Shown: positions 8,903-17,695, numbered from the stretch's first letter. The stretch is DNA of 64,000 nt from Bradyrhizobium sp. BRP22 (GCF_020194175.1 NZ_JADYVX010000008.1:1-64000), one strand, 5' to 3'. Notes: a model not told the origin generated them from the letters alone. Made by a program: numbers and translations.

Positions 8903-9298
8903 TCATCTCGTCCAGGCTAAAACTCGTAAGAGAGCTGCCGCTGGTCCCGGTCCCGCCGTCTCATCATCGCCTCGCCTGCCGCCGCCTACCGGCAGGCGAA
9001 GAACGAGGCCATCGAGCTCCGATACAATGGCGATCTGGCACGACAGCCGGCTAGTCGGCTGTCGCTCTGCGGCGGCGCCATCAAGGAGAGCATCTTCGTC
9101 TTCGGTCATTTTCGTCAGGCGGTTGATCCAGCCGTCATCGACATAGACATGGCAAGTGGCACACATGGCGTTGCCGCCGCACTCGGCCGCGATCTCGGCG
9201 ATGCCGTGACGGGCCGCAGCCTGCATGGCACTTTCTCCGGCATGCGCATCGACAGCGTCAGGGCGTCCGTCGGGGTGAATGAAATTGATAGTCGGCAT
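8903..9298 (-). CDS. [2Fe-2S] ferredoxin for the adjacent P450
   Basis: Vertebrate/putidaredoxin-type ferredoxin with cluster ligands Cys40, Cys46, Cys49 and Cys87 (ECGGNAMCATCHVYV, then RLSCQI). It ends 12 bases before the P450 gene begins its own 3-prime end, on the same strand and downstream of it, the same pairing as palustrisredoxin with CYP199A2 in Rhodopseudomonas palustris. The family is about 106 residues; here the frame continues for about 25 extra, low-complexity residues after LDGLVLRLP. This suggests a frameshift or base change at the original stop. The core should still fold. It would carry electrons one at a time from a ferredoxin reductase, which is not encoded nearby. Confidence 0.88.
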   Translation of the reverse strand: MPTINFIHPDGRPDAVDAHAGESAMQAAARHGIAEIAAECGGNAMCATCHVYVDDGWINRLTKMTEDEDALLDGAAAERQPTSRLSCQIAIVSELDGLVLRLPVGGGRRGDDETAGPGPAAALLRVLAWTR

Positions 9299-9310
9299 GG
9301 TGGTCCTGGC

Positions 9311-10567
9311 TCAGGCTGGTTTGAGGGTGACGGGAAGACTGTCGAGACCCCGCAGGGTGTTATTGTAGAGACGCTTAACTGGCTCACTGATCTCGATCGA
9401 TGCAGCCTTCCGCGCCAGCGCCGAGAGCATCATCTCGCCTTCGAGCCGCGCCACGAGTTGCCCGACGCACATGTGGATGCCGGAGCCAAAGCCGACATGA
9501 CCGCTGGTCCGGCGCGTTACGTCGTACTGGTCGGGCAGTTCCCAACGGCGCGGGTCGCGATTGGCCGCGCCAAGGAACATCAGAACTTTTTTACCTTCTC
9601 TGATGCGATGACCGCTGATATCGACATCGCGCGTAGCGGTCCGGAAGAACGTCTGGACGGGGCTCTCGAACCTGATGGCCTCCTCGAACGCGTTGCGAGC
9701 CAGACTCGGGTCGCTGCGAAGCCGCGCCCACTGATCGGGAAAGCGCGCCAAGCAGTAAATCGCGGCACCAAGGCCATTGATGGTGGTGTCGAGCCCTGCG
9801 CTCAGCAGCGCGCGCACCAGGAGCGGCGCTTCGGCTGCCGTGATCTCGCCGGCATCGGCACGTGCATAGATGCGGGCTCCGAAGCCGCCGGGCGTCAGGT
9901 TCTCGCGCTGGCATTGCTCCTGCACATAGGCCTGGTGTGGAGCGGAGCGTTCGATCGCGGTTTGCCGCAGCTCGTTGGGCGGCCCGAATGCATTGAAGAC
10001 AACGCCGGCATAAGGCAGCAAATGCTCGCGCCCCTCTGGCTTGAGGCCCAGCGCATCGGGGAACACTGAAAGCGGGTAGGCCTCAGCTAGCTCGGTGATC
10101 GCATCGAAGCTGCGTTTGGCGAGAAGCGCGTCGGCCTTGGCTTCCGCGGCCGCCGCGAAGCCGTCGCGAATCTGTTTCATCGCGGCTGGCGACAACACGC
10201 GGCTCAGCACGGCACGGGCACGCGTATGTGCCGGTGGGTCGGCCTCGAGGATCAGGCTCGCGGGACGCCAGGGCTTCTCCTTGGCGAAGTCGCTCAAACC
10301 GATGCCTCGACTGGAACAGAACGTCGCGGGGTCATTGAGAACAGCATGGACCTCGGCGTAGCGAGCCACGGCGTAAACATCCCAGCGACGGAGCTGGACC
10401 ACCGGACCGGCTTCGCGAAGCACCTCATGGGCCGGGTGCGGATCGGCGAAAAAATCGAGTGAGAACGGATCGATGTCCAGTTCCGGGATCGATGAGGGAA
10501 TGTCAGGCTGGACCGCAGCCGCACCGGATGCCTCTCCTGCGTTTGGCGACGGGGTCCTCGTGACCAT
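9311..10567 (-). CDS. cytochrome P450, CYP199A-like para-substituted benzoate oxidase
   Basis: 418 residues. The heme loop FGSGIHMCVGQ has Cys367 as iron ligand. The I-helix reads LLSAGLDTTINGL, and the K-helix ExxR region is EEAIRFESPVQTFFR. From memory the whole protein is very close to CYP199A2/A4 of Rhodopseudomonas palustris, including TFCSSRGIGLSDF and NAFGPPNELRQTAIERSAPH. Those enzymes demethylate 4-methoxybenzoate and oxidise other para-substituted benzoates. The family assignment is strong; substrate is inference. No reductase gene is present, so electron supply must come from elsewhere. A 30-bp inverted repeat lies about 185 bases upstream. Confidence 0.92.
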   Translation of the reverse strand: MVTRTPSPNAGEASGAAAVQPDIPSSIPELDIDPFSLDFFADPHPAHEVLREAGPVVQLRRWDVYAVARYAEVHAVLNDPATFCSSRGIGLSDFAKEKPWRPASLILEADPPAHTRARAVLSRVLSPAAMKQIRDGFAAAAEAKADALLAKRSFDAITELAEAYPLSVFPDALGLKPEGREHLLPYAGVVFNAFGPPNELRQTAIERSAPHQAYVQEQCQRENLTPGGFGARIYARADAGEITAAEAPLLVRALLSAGLDTTINGLGAAIYCLARFPDQWARLRSDPSLARNAFEEAIRFESPVQTFFRTATRDVDISGHRIREGKKVLMFLGAANRDPRRWELPDQYDVTRRTSGHVGFGSGIHMCVGQLVARLEGEMMLSALARKAASIEISEPVKRLYNNTLRGLDSLPVTLKPA

Positions 10568-11397
10568 GTGAACCTCCTGAATATTGCTGTGGTCAGTTGA
10601 CGGTTGTGCCTCTGCACGTGTGGGGCCTACTCGGATGGCAACCGCGCCGTGCGTGAGTTGGAGCCGCCTTTGAATGAGTAGAATGGCGAGAGTGACGCCT
10701 GGCGGTTGCGCTGCTCGCTATGATCAAGCCGCGCGTCATCAGGTTTTGGTACATGTTTGTTGTCTGGAAAACGAACATGTTCGCGAGAGATCTCTGCGGC
10801 GTCTTTCACAGCGATGTGTCGGCGCGCATTTACGCGGGAGAACGCGTTGCGGAGGGCTTCTCCACGGCTACCCAAGGCGCTTTGGACGGCAGTGCAACGT
10901 CACGATCGACGACGACGCGAGGGCCACCGCGATCTCCTTCGCAGCGCTCGATCATCTCACGCGGGACGGCTCACCACACCGGGTAATCGTGCCACACTGG
11001 ACCAACGTTTAAAGAGTTACGCTCCGCAAAATTGCTCCAGTGACGCTAATAACAGCGCCTGCTCGGGGCGGGATGCCAAGAACTGCGTTGAAGCTGGTTA
11101 TGCGCCTGCTCCGGAAAATCCACAGCCGTACGCATCACAGCCTATTCTGGTCCACGTCTCGTCGCAGCCACAACCTTCTCCAGTCGCGTGCTGCGCGCAA
11201 ACTGTTTGGGGCGTACTCCATATACGGCTGAAACGTTCGTTCCTCCTAACAAATGAGTCTGAGCCGGTCGCTCGAAATCTGCAACTGAATCACTGACAGC
11301 TAGACCTACGGCAGTACAATTCTTTGACTCCAACAGCGCAAGAGCCGAATCCCGCAGGCTGCGGCATTACCGGCTCCGTACCAGTTCGGTGGATCGC
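10568..11397. other. upstream region of the P450 gene, no intact gene
   Basis: About 830 bases. Holds the inverted repeat at 10751-10780 and a reasonable ribosome binding site for the P450 (GGAGG read on minus, 10571-10575). The many short frames show no family features. A former regulator gene may have decayed here, but I cannot prove it. Confidence 0.4.
10751..10780. promoter_or_regulatory. 30-bp inverted repeat, possible operator of the P450-ferredoxin pair
   Basis: Arms ACATGTTTGTT (10751-10761) and AACGAACATGT (10770-10780) are complementary at 10 of 11 positions, with an 8-base spacer. A further GAACATGTTC palindrome overlaps the right arm. This geometry suits a dimeric repressor (TetR or similar). 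The nearest known regulator is MarR at 11398-11841. Binding is inference. Confidence 0.45.
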
Positions 11398-11841
11398 TCA
11401 GATCGCGCTGTCGATCAGACTCTTTAGTAATCGCTTAAGCTCGCTTACTGACCTGCTGCCGCAACTCCGCACGATGTGCGCTTCCTGGCTCATTGCCAGC
11501 AGGTCGAGCCGGTGGCACAGGATCCTGCCGCGGTCGGAACAGAACATCAGCACCTTTCGACGATCCTTAGGATCCCAGGCCCGATAAACCAGGGCATCCG
11601 ACACCATGCCGCCGATGATTTTTGTCAGCGTTGGATGATTGAGCAGTACCAATTCAGCGAGATCGCCCATAGAGCGTCCGTTTCCGTCCGACAGTACCTT
11701 CAGAATCCGCCATCGCTCGACCCCCACTCCTTCGGTGGCAAAGCGCGCTTTAAGCTGCCGGTTGATGTCCCGATTTGCTTGCGCGAGCCGATAGGCAAGA
11801 TATTCGGTGATAAGCGTTTCCTGACCGGGCAGCTTGGCCAT
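11398..11841 (-). CDS. MarR-family transcriptional regulator
   Basis: About 147 residues from the ATG at 11841 (the frame is open further upstream, but that part has no MarR character). The winged helix region runs VERWRILKVLSDGNGRSMGDLAELVLLNHPTLTKIIGGM (given here only as landmarks: VERWRIL, MGDLAEL, LTKIIGGM), followed by the wing DPKDRRKVLMFCSDRG. MarR proteins bind small aromatic acids and repress nearby catabolic or efflux genes. GST and MFS genes lie upstream on the same strand. A scrap of a paralog occurs at 23194-23255. Confidence 0.82.
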   Translation of the reverse strand: MAKLPGQETLITEYLAYRLAQANRDINRQLKARFATEGVGVERWRILKVLSDGNGRSMGDLAELVLLNHPTLTKIIGGMVSDALVYRAWDPKDRRKVLMFCSDRGRILCHRLDLLAMSQEAHIVRSCGSRSVSELKRLLKSLIDSAI

Positions 11842-11959
11842 CGGCGTGACAATTTCAGAGCCTTGAATTTCGCCAGGAACGCGGGTTTCAGCAGCGTCTT
11901 GCGACGCGGTGCATGGTCCTAACAGTGCACCTTCGCATCTCATGGCGTCGGCGGGATGC

Positions 11960-12565
11960 TCAATGCCGCTGCACTGCGGGCCGCGCTAGGCCGGGGTCCA
12001 GCCAAGCTGGTACTTCTTCTTGAAGGCTGTCGTATTCGACGAGTTCGCGAGCCTCGTAAAAGCCGGTCAAGTTGCGTACCCACCCAGGCATAGAAGTGTC
12101 GGCAACGGTATATTCATCGTCCATGATCCACCGTCGTCCGGCGAGATGCGTTTCCCTGACGCCTAGCAGGCGCCTTGATTCGTTGACATGTCGCTGAAGT
12201 GGGCGCTTGTCCTCGTAAGTACGGCCCGCGAATTTGTTAAAGAAGGCAAGCTGGCTGAACATCGGTCCGATCCCTCTCATCTGGAAATTCACCAACTGGA
12301 TCGTCGGGTAATGGCGAGCTGCGCTATTCGGCAAAAGCTTGCCAGTCTTCTCTGCAAGATGTTGCAGAATTCCTCCGGATGCGAGCAAGGGCAGCGGCTC
12401 ATCATCTCGACCGTTGAGGTCCGGGATCGCAGGGATCCTGTCATTCGGGTTCAATGAAAGGAATTCCGGCGTGTGCTGGTCGCCCTTATTGAAGTCAACC
12501 AGATGCACTTCGTACGGAAGCCCGATCTCCTCCGGTATTATCGAGACCTTCACGCCACTTGGCAT
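11960..12565 (-). CDS. glutathione S-transferase, YfcG/Ure2-like, N-terminus shortened
   Basis: 201 residues. Thioredoxin-like part: EEIGLPYEVHLVDFNKGDQ, PEFLSLNPNDRIPAI (the cis-Pro of the fold) and SGGILQHLAEKTG. The helical part ends ARPAVQRH. Family members begin with a beta strand of the type LYYWxTPNG before KVSI; here the protein begins MPSGVKVSI, so about ten residues carrying the first strand are missing and the residue that activates glutathione may be lost. It could use an unusual start upstream or be decaying. Close family members reduce disulfides or conjugate glutathione. It lies between MarR and MFS genes of the same direction. Confidence 0.72.
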   Translation of the reverse strand: MPSGVKVSIIPEEIGLPYEVHLVDFNKGDQHTPEFLSLNPNDRIPAIPDLNGRDDEPLPLLASGGILQHLAEKTGKLLPNSAARHYPTIQLVNFQMRGIGPMFSQLAFFNKFAGRTYEDKRPLQRHVNESRRLLGVRETHLAGRRWIMDDEYTVADTSMPGWVRNLTGFYEARELVEYDSLQEEVPAWLDPGLARPAVQRH

Positions 12566-12667
12566 CTCTCAATCCGCTCTTCCAGTTAGATCAACACTTT
12601 TCGAGGTGGTAAGCATCACGGCGGGTGAACGTTTGGAGCTACGTGAGTGTTGCCACATCTATCGCCT

Positions 12668-13837
12668 TCACCATTCATCAAACCGCTCTGACGCAGTGCG
12701 GCTGCTGGCCGCCAGTGGCAGCAGCGCGGCAACGCTGAATCCCGCGGCTACCCAGCCGAGTCGCGCCACGCCACCATCGGCGATCACCAGGGCGCCGACT
12801 GCCGCGCCCGCGGCGCTGCCGAGATAGATGGCCGATGAGTTCAGTGAAAGGCTGACGGCGGCCAGAGCTGGAGCGAGCGAGACCAGTCGCGCCTGCTGCG
12901 CCGTCATCAAGCCCCAGCTGGCGAGCCCCCAAAGCAGGATGGCCGGTACGAGGGCCAGCATGACCTGCGCCGGCCTGAGCGCAGCGCTCAGCGAGAAGAC
13001 AAGGTATGCGAGAAGAGTAAGACAGCAACCAATCATCACGGTATCGCCCGCACCCCAGTTGTCCGCCATGGTGCCGCCAAGCCGAGCGCCAGCCGCACTA
13101 GCAATGCCGAAGCCGAGTAGTACCAGCGCCAGCCTCTGTGGTCCGACCCCGGCGACGTCGGCCAGGAAGGCGCCCAGATATGTGTACATGGTGAAGGTGC
13201 CAGCCACCGTCAGCACACTAGTTGCCAAGACCGCCAGCATGTCAGAGCGCTTCGCAAGCACCAGGCGTTCACCCAGGCTAGCGGTGGTGGTGGGCGCTTG
13301 GCGCGGCAGCCAAGCGAGGATTCCAATCAGTGAGAGCGCCGCCAGCCCCGCCACGCCGAGAAAAGTGGCGCGCCAGCCGAAGCTCTGACCGAGCAGCACC
13401 CCAAGTGGAACGCCGGCGACGATTGCCAACGTTAGCCCGTTGGTGACCATAGACAGAGCGCGGCCGCGCCGCTCCGGGCCGCCCACTGCAGCGGCATATC
13501 CGCTGGCCGCTGGCATGAAGCTGGACGCAGACAGGGCCAGCAGCAGGCGGGCCGCCAGCACGCCGGCATACCCCGGTGCCAAGGCCGCGAGCAGATTGGC
13601 GAGGCTGAATCCAGCCATTGCCACGGCGAGCACGCTGCGACGCTCTAGCCTCGCGGTCAGCACTGCCATGACGGGAGCGCCGCTCGCATAAGCGAGGGAG
13701 AAGGCGGTAACCAGGTGGCCTGCCGCGGGCAGGCCGACATTCAGGTCTCGCGCCATGGCGGGCAAGAGGCCGGCGATCATGAAACCCTCCGTGCCGATCG
13801 CGAACGCCCCGAGGCTGAGCCAGATGAGACGGGTCAT
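12668..13837 (-). CDS. MFS efflux transporter, DHA1 family
   Basis: About 389 residues from the ATG at 13837, with around 12 predicted membrane helices. It begins MTRLIWLSLGAFAIGTEGFM, the standard N-terminus of arabinose-efflux-type (AraJ/YdhP-like) carriers. Conserved loop 2-3 is ARLERRSVLAV. The frame continues upstream to 13990, but that part is a fused remnant of another gene (see the HD remnant), so the internal start is preferred. Likely exports a small organic compound or drug by proton exchange. The MarR repressor two genes downstream is a plausible controller. Confidence 0.85.
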   Translation of the reverse strand: MTRLIWLSLGAFAIGTEGFMIAGLLPAMARDLNVGLPAAGHLVTAFSLAYASGAPVMAVLTARLERRSVLAVAMAGFSLANLLAALAPGYAGVLAARLLLALSASSFMPAASGYAAAVGGPERRGRALSMVTNGLTLAIVAGVPLGVLLGQSFGWRATFLGVAGLAALSLIGILAWLPRQAPTTTASLGERLVLAKRSDMLAVLATSVLTVAGTFTMYTYLGAFLADVAGVGPQRLALVLLGFGIASAAGARLGGTMADNWGAGDTVMIGCCLTLLAYLVFSLSAALRPAQVMLALVPAILLWGLASWGLMTAQQARLVSLAPALAAVSLSLNSSAIYLGSAAGAAVGALVIADGGVARLGWVAAGFSVAALLPLAASSRTASERFDEW

Positions 13838-13900
13838 TCTGCTGAAGGAAGCGCGGCTAGTCGAAATTCGACGGCGATGAACGCCCACAACGGCTCTGCG

Positions 13901-13990
13901 AGGCCAAGCAGTTGTGAATACGCGTGCAAACGTTTGGCGGCCGAAGGTGGGTTTGCTACGCTCGATATATTCGACATTGGACGTCCACAC
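13901..13990 (-). pseudogene. C-terminal remnant of the HD-domain gene
   Basis: Encodes NVEYIERSKPTFGRQTFARV and then FTTAW. It aligns with the C-terminus of the HD protein at 14201-14839 (NVEYIEHHDPTFRKPNVCAR, then IHDAPW). Only this tail is present, directly upstream of the MFS start, and it is in frame with the MFS gene by chance. Confidence 0.7.
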
Positions 13991-14200
13991 CTTCTCTGAC
14001 GCGCTTCTTTATGCCCGAGCGGGTCTGAAGCCTAACCAAGCCCCGACGATCGCCTCTGCCAAGCCGGTGGTCTTCGGAGCGCCGGGACGATCGCCTCTCA
14101 GGCGCCAGCAGCCTTTTCATCCATCGATATGCGGCGCGAGGATTTGACGCTGTACCGGCGCCATTTACCGAGAGTTGAAGCACATGAAGTCTTAAGTGGC

Positions 14201-14839
14201 TCAACTGTTCCAGGGAGCGTCATGAATACGGGCGCATACGTTAGGCTTACGGAATGTAGGATCATGATGTTCAATATATTCCACGTTGACCGTGCCGAAC
14301 GTCGTCTGAGGCTTCTTCAAGGCCGAGCAAGTCTGAACTTCAATAAACTTTCTCTTGAAATCACTCCGAGGAAAGGCGGCGATCACTTGGTCGCGTTGCT
14401 CTGGCGTGTACTCGTCATATCCTCTCCCGACGACGTCCATGAGGACGCCAGCATTGGTAAGAGCGATTTCTGGTCGCATGTATTGGGGGATGCCGGGCGT
14501 CGTATGGAGGGCGATCGCCTCCCACACCAGATCCGCTTTCGGTTCGGGGATGCCATGGCTCCGGAGAAATTCGCGCGCCGCATCGGCGCCGTCGACTTCA
14601 AACCGCCTTTCCTGGGTGTGATAAGCATCGACAAGACCCAAGTCATGAAACAGCGCGGCGACGTACAGCAGTTCAGAGTCGAACTTTAGGTTTTGGCGGA
14701 TTCCCTTCATCCCACCGAATACAAACACGCGAACCGAGTGGTTGAATAACATTTCGTTCTCATGTTGCCGTACGAGTTCGGCGGCTTCGCGCGCGATCCT
14801 GCTGTCGGGGATCTTGATGCCAGAAATAATATCGGCCAT
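14201..14839 (-). CDS. HD-domain metal-dependent hydrolase
   Basis: 212 residues. Metal site candidates: His34 (LFNHSVRVF), the His65-Asp66 pair (AALFHDLGL) and a later HTTPG (about residue 113). Length and motif spacing resemble cyanamide-hydratase-like HD proteins often seen near catabolic genes, but the substrate is not known. Upstream, on the same strand, lies one of the five MocR-box promoter elements (14962-15005), so its expression is probably under the MocR regulator. Two broken copies exist, at 13901-13990 and 22515-22739. Confidence 0.78.
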   Translation of the reverse strand: MADIISGIKIPDSRIAREAAELVRQHENEMLFNHSVRVFVFGGMKGIRQNLKFDSELLYVAALFHDLGLVDAYHTQERRFEVDGADAAREFLRSHGIPEPKADLVWEAIALHTTPGIPQYMRPEIALTNAGVLMDVVGRGYDEYTPEQRDQVIAAFPRSDFKRKFIEVQTCSALKKPQTTFGTVNVEYIEHHDPTFRKPNVCARIHDAPWNS

Positions 14840-14961
14840 TGTCGAATTCCTGTCTCCGTGTCTGCGATCTGCGCTGCCGGCAGTGACCGACTCCCCCGAA
14901 CCTGATGCATCATCGGCATCGCTCCGGTCACTGGTGCTGGCGAATAGATGCGTTGCGCCTT

Positions 14962-15005
14962 GTCTAAGAACAGGACCAAGATTGCCGATTCGGACTGTAC
15001 CATTG
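14962..15005 (-). promoter_or_regulatory. MocR-box promoter element, site 1 (to HD gene)
   Basis: Plus-strand core AACAGGACCAAGATTGCCG, ending in CTGTACCATTG. Read on minus, a -35-like TCGGCA (14983-14988) is 15 bases from TTAGAC (14962-14967), about 123 bases before the HD start codon. Shares the layout of sites 2 to 5. Confidence 0.6.
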
Positions 15006-15053
15006 TGGGATTGCTGCCTTTTCCATGCACTTGGTGCGCTTGCGCGGACTCGC

Positions 15054-16082
15054 CTAACGATCGATGCCGGCTCGTTTTTCCCGACGGTGCCGTTTCACCG
15101 TGAATCCGTCCGTCGCGAATTCGGCGCGCTTGACGCGATGCACTTCTATGTTTTGGGGGACGATGCGAAGGCTGGCTTCGCGCCAATCGACATCCCGCGG
15201 GTCAAGAGGCATTGCTTTCGCAATTGCAGTGAAGTCCAAGCTTTCCGGCTCTTGCTCATTCTCATGAACGTCCTTGTCTAACGGTGCAATTTTCTCAACT
15301 ACCTCGTAATCTTCCACCCACCCATCCTCTGCCCAATACCCCGTACTGGCGCTAATCTCTGTTCCCTCCGGAACGTTCAGGGCCTCGACACGGGCAGCCT
15401 TGTGAAAAAGGGCGACGTAAGCATCGGCTCCCCCTGACTCCAACGATGGAGAAATGATGCCGTCGATCGGGACCGAAGCCTCCGTCGCCAGAAAATCGGC
15501 TATGGCCTGCGTTGCGAGGCATTCAAACGGATCATCATCGGGCATCACCGGCCGCATGATACGCCCACTCAGCAACCGCAGGAACACGGCGCCCTCTATC
15601 CTCCCAGCTAATCCGAAATCAGATAGGCTTTCAGTGACGCGAACGTCAGACAGGGCGGTCAAATGGAGCAGTCGCAGCTTTCTGATGATCTCGAATTGGG
15701 CCACCGCGATCTGACTACCAAGAGGTGGGCGCACTTCAGCAATAGCCGCTCTCCGATTGTTTGCACCGTAGAAAACCGAGATGCCGCGCGCATTCACGCG
15801 ACCTGCCGCCGCAAAGGGTGCTGGCGGCGCGCCGAGGTAGAGGTCCGGCCTGGCGAGGGCAGCTTCGAGTCTCTCGTCAGACTGAAAGACCCGAGCACGA
15901 TAGAGGGTATGAAGATCTGTTCCCGGACCCGCATCCACCACGAGCGGACGGCCGTCGCGCGTTTGCAGCTCGCTTATACCATGGAAGATCGATGTGAGAT
16001 GATTTGCTGCCGTCCGGTTGAAAAAGCGCGCCTCGGTCTTGAGTGAGTTCTCGAAATTGCACCAATCCATGGTTTGATTCAC
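15054..16082 (-). CDS. RES-domain protein, possible NAD-degrading enzyme
   Basis: 342 residues. The RES fold is recognisable from LYRARVFQ, APPAPFAAAGRVNARGISVF, YGANNRRAAIAEVRPPLG and the following VAQFEIIRKLRLLHLT. RES toxins act as NAD+ phosphorylases or glycohydrolases and normally come as about 150-230 residues beside an Xre antitoxin. Here no antitoxin gene is visible, and a charged tail of about 90 residues follows the core. Loss of control or a metabolic role are both possible. A MocR-box promoter (site 2) points at it from 16.2 kb. The start could also be the internal ATG at 16070 (MDWCNFENS). Confidence 0.78.
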   Translation of the reverse strand: MNQTMDWCNFENSLKTEARFFNRTAANHLTSIFHGISELQTRDGRPLVVDAGPGTDLHTLYRARVFQSDERLEAALARPDLYLGAPPAPFAAAGRVNARGISVFYGANNRRAAIAEVRPPLGSQIAVAQFEIIRKLRLLHLTALSDVRVTESLSDFGLAGRIEGAVFLRLLSGRIMRPVMPDDDPFECLATQAIADFLATEASVPIDGIISPSLESGGADAYVALFHKAARVEALNVPEGTEISASTGYWAEDGWVEDYEVVEKIAPLDKDVHENEQEPESLDFTAIAKAMPLDPRDVDWREASLRIVPQNIEVHRVKRAEFATDGFTVKRHRREKRAGIDR

Positions 16083-16212
16083 CGCGTTCTCCTTAAAGGC
16101 ATCAAGCCTCGGCTAAAAAGGGCTTCTGCTTTGGACAGCCCTGCCACAAAAGATTGAGTTGCATCGGAGCCGCTCAGACCGTTGGTCATGACGAACAGAT
16201 CGGTTCGCCCTG

Positions 16213-16255
16213 ATCATAAAACAGTACCAAGATTGCCAATTTTGACTGTACCATC
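16213..16255 (-). promoter_or_regulatory. MocR-box promoter element, site 2 (RES/MocR divergent region)
   Basis: Plus-strand core AACAGTACCAAGATTGCCAA, then TTTTGACTGTACCATCG. Two direct GTACCA repeats (16224 and 16248) are 24 bases apart. On minus, TTGGCA (16234-16239) lies 15 bases from TATGAT (16213-16218), facing the RES gene. The element ends 5 bases before the MocR ATG, so binding would also control the MocR gene itself. Confidence 0.7.
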
Positions 16256-16260
16256 GCGCG

Positions 16261-17676
16261 ATGGCCGTCCTCCCCATCCACCTTGATCGTGCCAGACGGA
16301 CCCCACTGGCTGCGCAGATCTATTGCGCGATCCGGGAGGGCATCGAGAACGGGCGGCTCGCCTCCGGCGCGCGGTTGCCCTCTTGGCGCGATCTGGCCGC
16401 TCAGCTCGGCGTCTCCCGCGGCACGGTGCGCTTGGCCTACGAACGTCTCATCACGGAGCAATTCGCGGTCGGTCTCGGGCCGGCAGGCACTCGCGTCGCC
16501 GAGCGGCCGTCCCGATCCTCAGTGCCCGACTGGTCGCCGGAAGCGCCGCCTCTACCCGACCTCTTCTACGAGTTCGGCAGCGCGCCGCGGGCATTTCAGA
16601 TGGGCGTGCCCTCTCAGGACGCCTTCCCGTTCAAGCTATGGTCGCGCATCCTGACGCGTCAGACCCGGCTGGCTGCGGCAGCGCCGGTGACGTATCCGGA
16701 TCCGCGCGGCGATCCGGAGCTGCGAAGGGAGGTCGCGGCGTACTTGGGGCTGGCCCGCGGCATTCGGTGCAGCCCCTCTCAGGTGCTTATAACAGCCGGA
16801 TTCTCCGGCGCACTCGGTTTGGCGATTCGCGGTCTTCAGCTTGAAAGGATGGGAGCTTGGATCGAGGATCCAGGCTTTCCGCTCACTCGCACCGCCCTTG
16901 GTCTCGCCGGCATTGGCGTGACAGCTGTTCGGGTCGATGCAGAAGGACTTGATGTTGCCGCTGGGGTCAAGACCGCCGGAGGAGCGGCGTTGGCCGTTGT
17001 AACACCAGGCCAGCAGGCGCCGCTTGGGATGACGATGTCGCTGCCGCGCCGGCTTGCACTGATCGCCTGGGCTCGACAGAACGACGCCTGGATCATCGAG
17101 GACGACTACCTGAGCGAGCTGCAGCTGAAAGGACGCGCGGCCCCGGCCCTTGCATCTCTGGATCATGGAGGCCGGGTGCTGCACATCGGCAGTTTCAGCA
17201 AAACGATCAGCCCGGGCCTGCGCCTTGGATTTGTGGTCGTTCCGCCGGAACTCGGTCGTCGGTTCGGTGAGCTCGCTGCTTGTTTGGCGCCGGCGCCGGC
17301 TGCGGCCGTGCAGCGCGCCGTCGCGGAATTCCTGCGGGACGGGCACTATCTTCGCCATCTGCGCCGCATGAAGCGGCTCTACGCCGCCCGACGGGAGACC
17401 CTGCTCCGTTACCTGGGAGAGATGGCGCCCGACGCGATCAAGGTGCAAGCAACCGCCGGTCTGGCAGTGGTTCTCTTGCTTCCCGAGTTTGCGGCAGACG
17501 TGGCCATCGCTTCGCGCGCGCTACAGTTCGGCCTGGCGCCGGCACCGCTGTCACCCTGGTACATGCAGCCTTCCCGACAGCAGGGATTGCTGCTCGGCGT
17601 GACCAACCTCGATGAACGGCGGCTGCCGGCGGACTGTCATCGGTTACTGGAATTGGCGCGCTTGCACGGCAACTGA
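16261..17676 (+). CDS. MocR-type (GntR/aminotransferase) regulator
   Basis: 471 residues. Winged helix: PSWRDLAAQLGVSRGTVRLA (residues about 41-60). The aminotransferase-like part has the aspartate region WIIEDDYLSELQ and the PLP lysine at K314 (GSFSKTISPG). MocR proteins use PLP or PLP adducts as signal and bind direct repeats. The gene has no room for a conventional leader: the operator-like box ends just before its ATG, and no Shine-Dalgarno is visible, so it may be leaderless. Four other copies of the box nearby suggest a local regulon. A broken paralog lies at 22848-22985. Confidence 0.88.
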   Translation: MAVLPIHLDRARRTPLAAQIYCAIREGIENGRLASGARLPSWRDLAAQLGVSRGTVRLAYERLITEQFAVGLGPAGTRVAERPSRSSVPDWSPEAPPLPDLFYEFGSAPRAFQMGVPSQDAFPFKLWSRILTRQTRLAAAAPVTYPDPRGDPELRREVAAYLGLARGIRCSPSQVLITAGFSGALGLAIRGLQLERMGAWIEDPGFPLTRTALGLAGIGVTAVRVDAEGLDVAAGVKTAGGAALAVVTPGQQAPLGMTMSLPRRLALIAWARQNDAWIIEDDYLSELQLKGRAAPALASLDHGGRVLHIGSFSKTISPGLRLGFVVVPPELGRRFGELAACLAPAPAAAVQRAVAEFLRDGHYLRHLRRMKRLYAARRETLLRYLGEMAPDAIKVQATAGLAVVLLLPEFAADVAIASRALQFGLAPAPLSPWYMQPSRQQGLLLGVTNLDERRLPADCHRLLELARLHGN

Positions 17677-17695
17677 ACGTCAACGCCAAGTCTCG

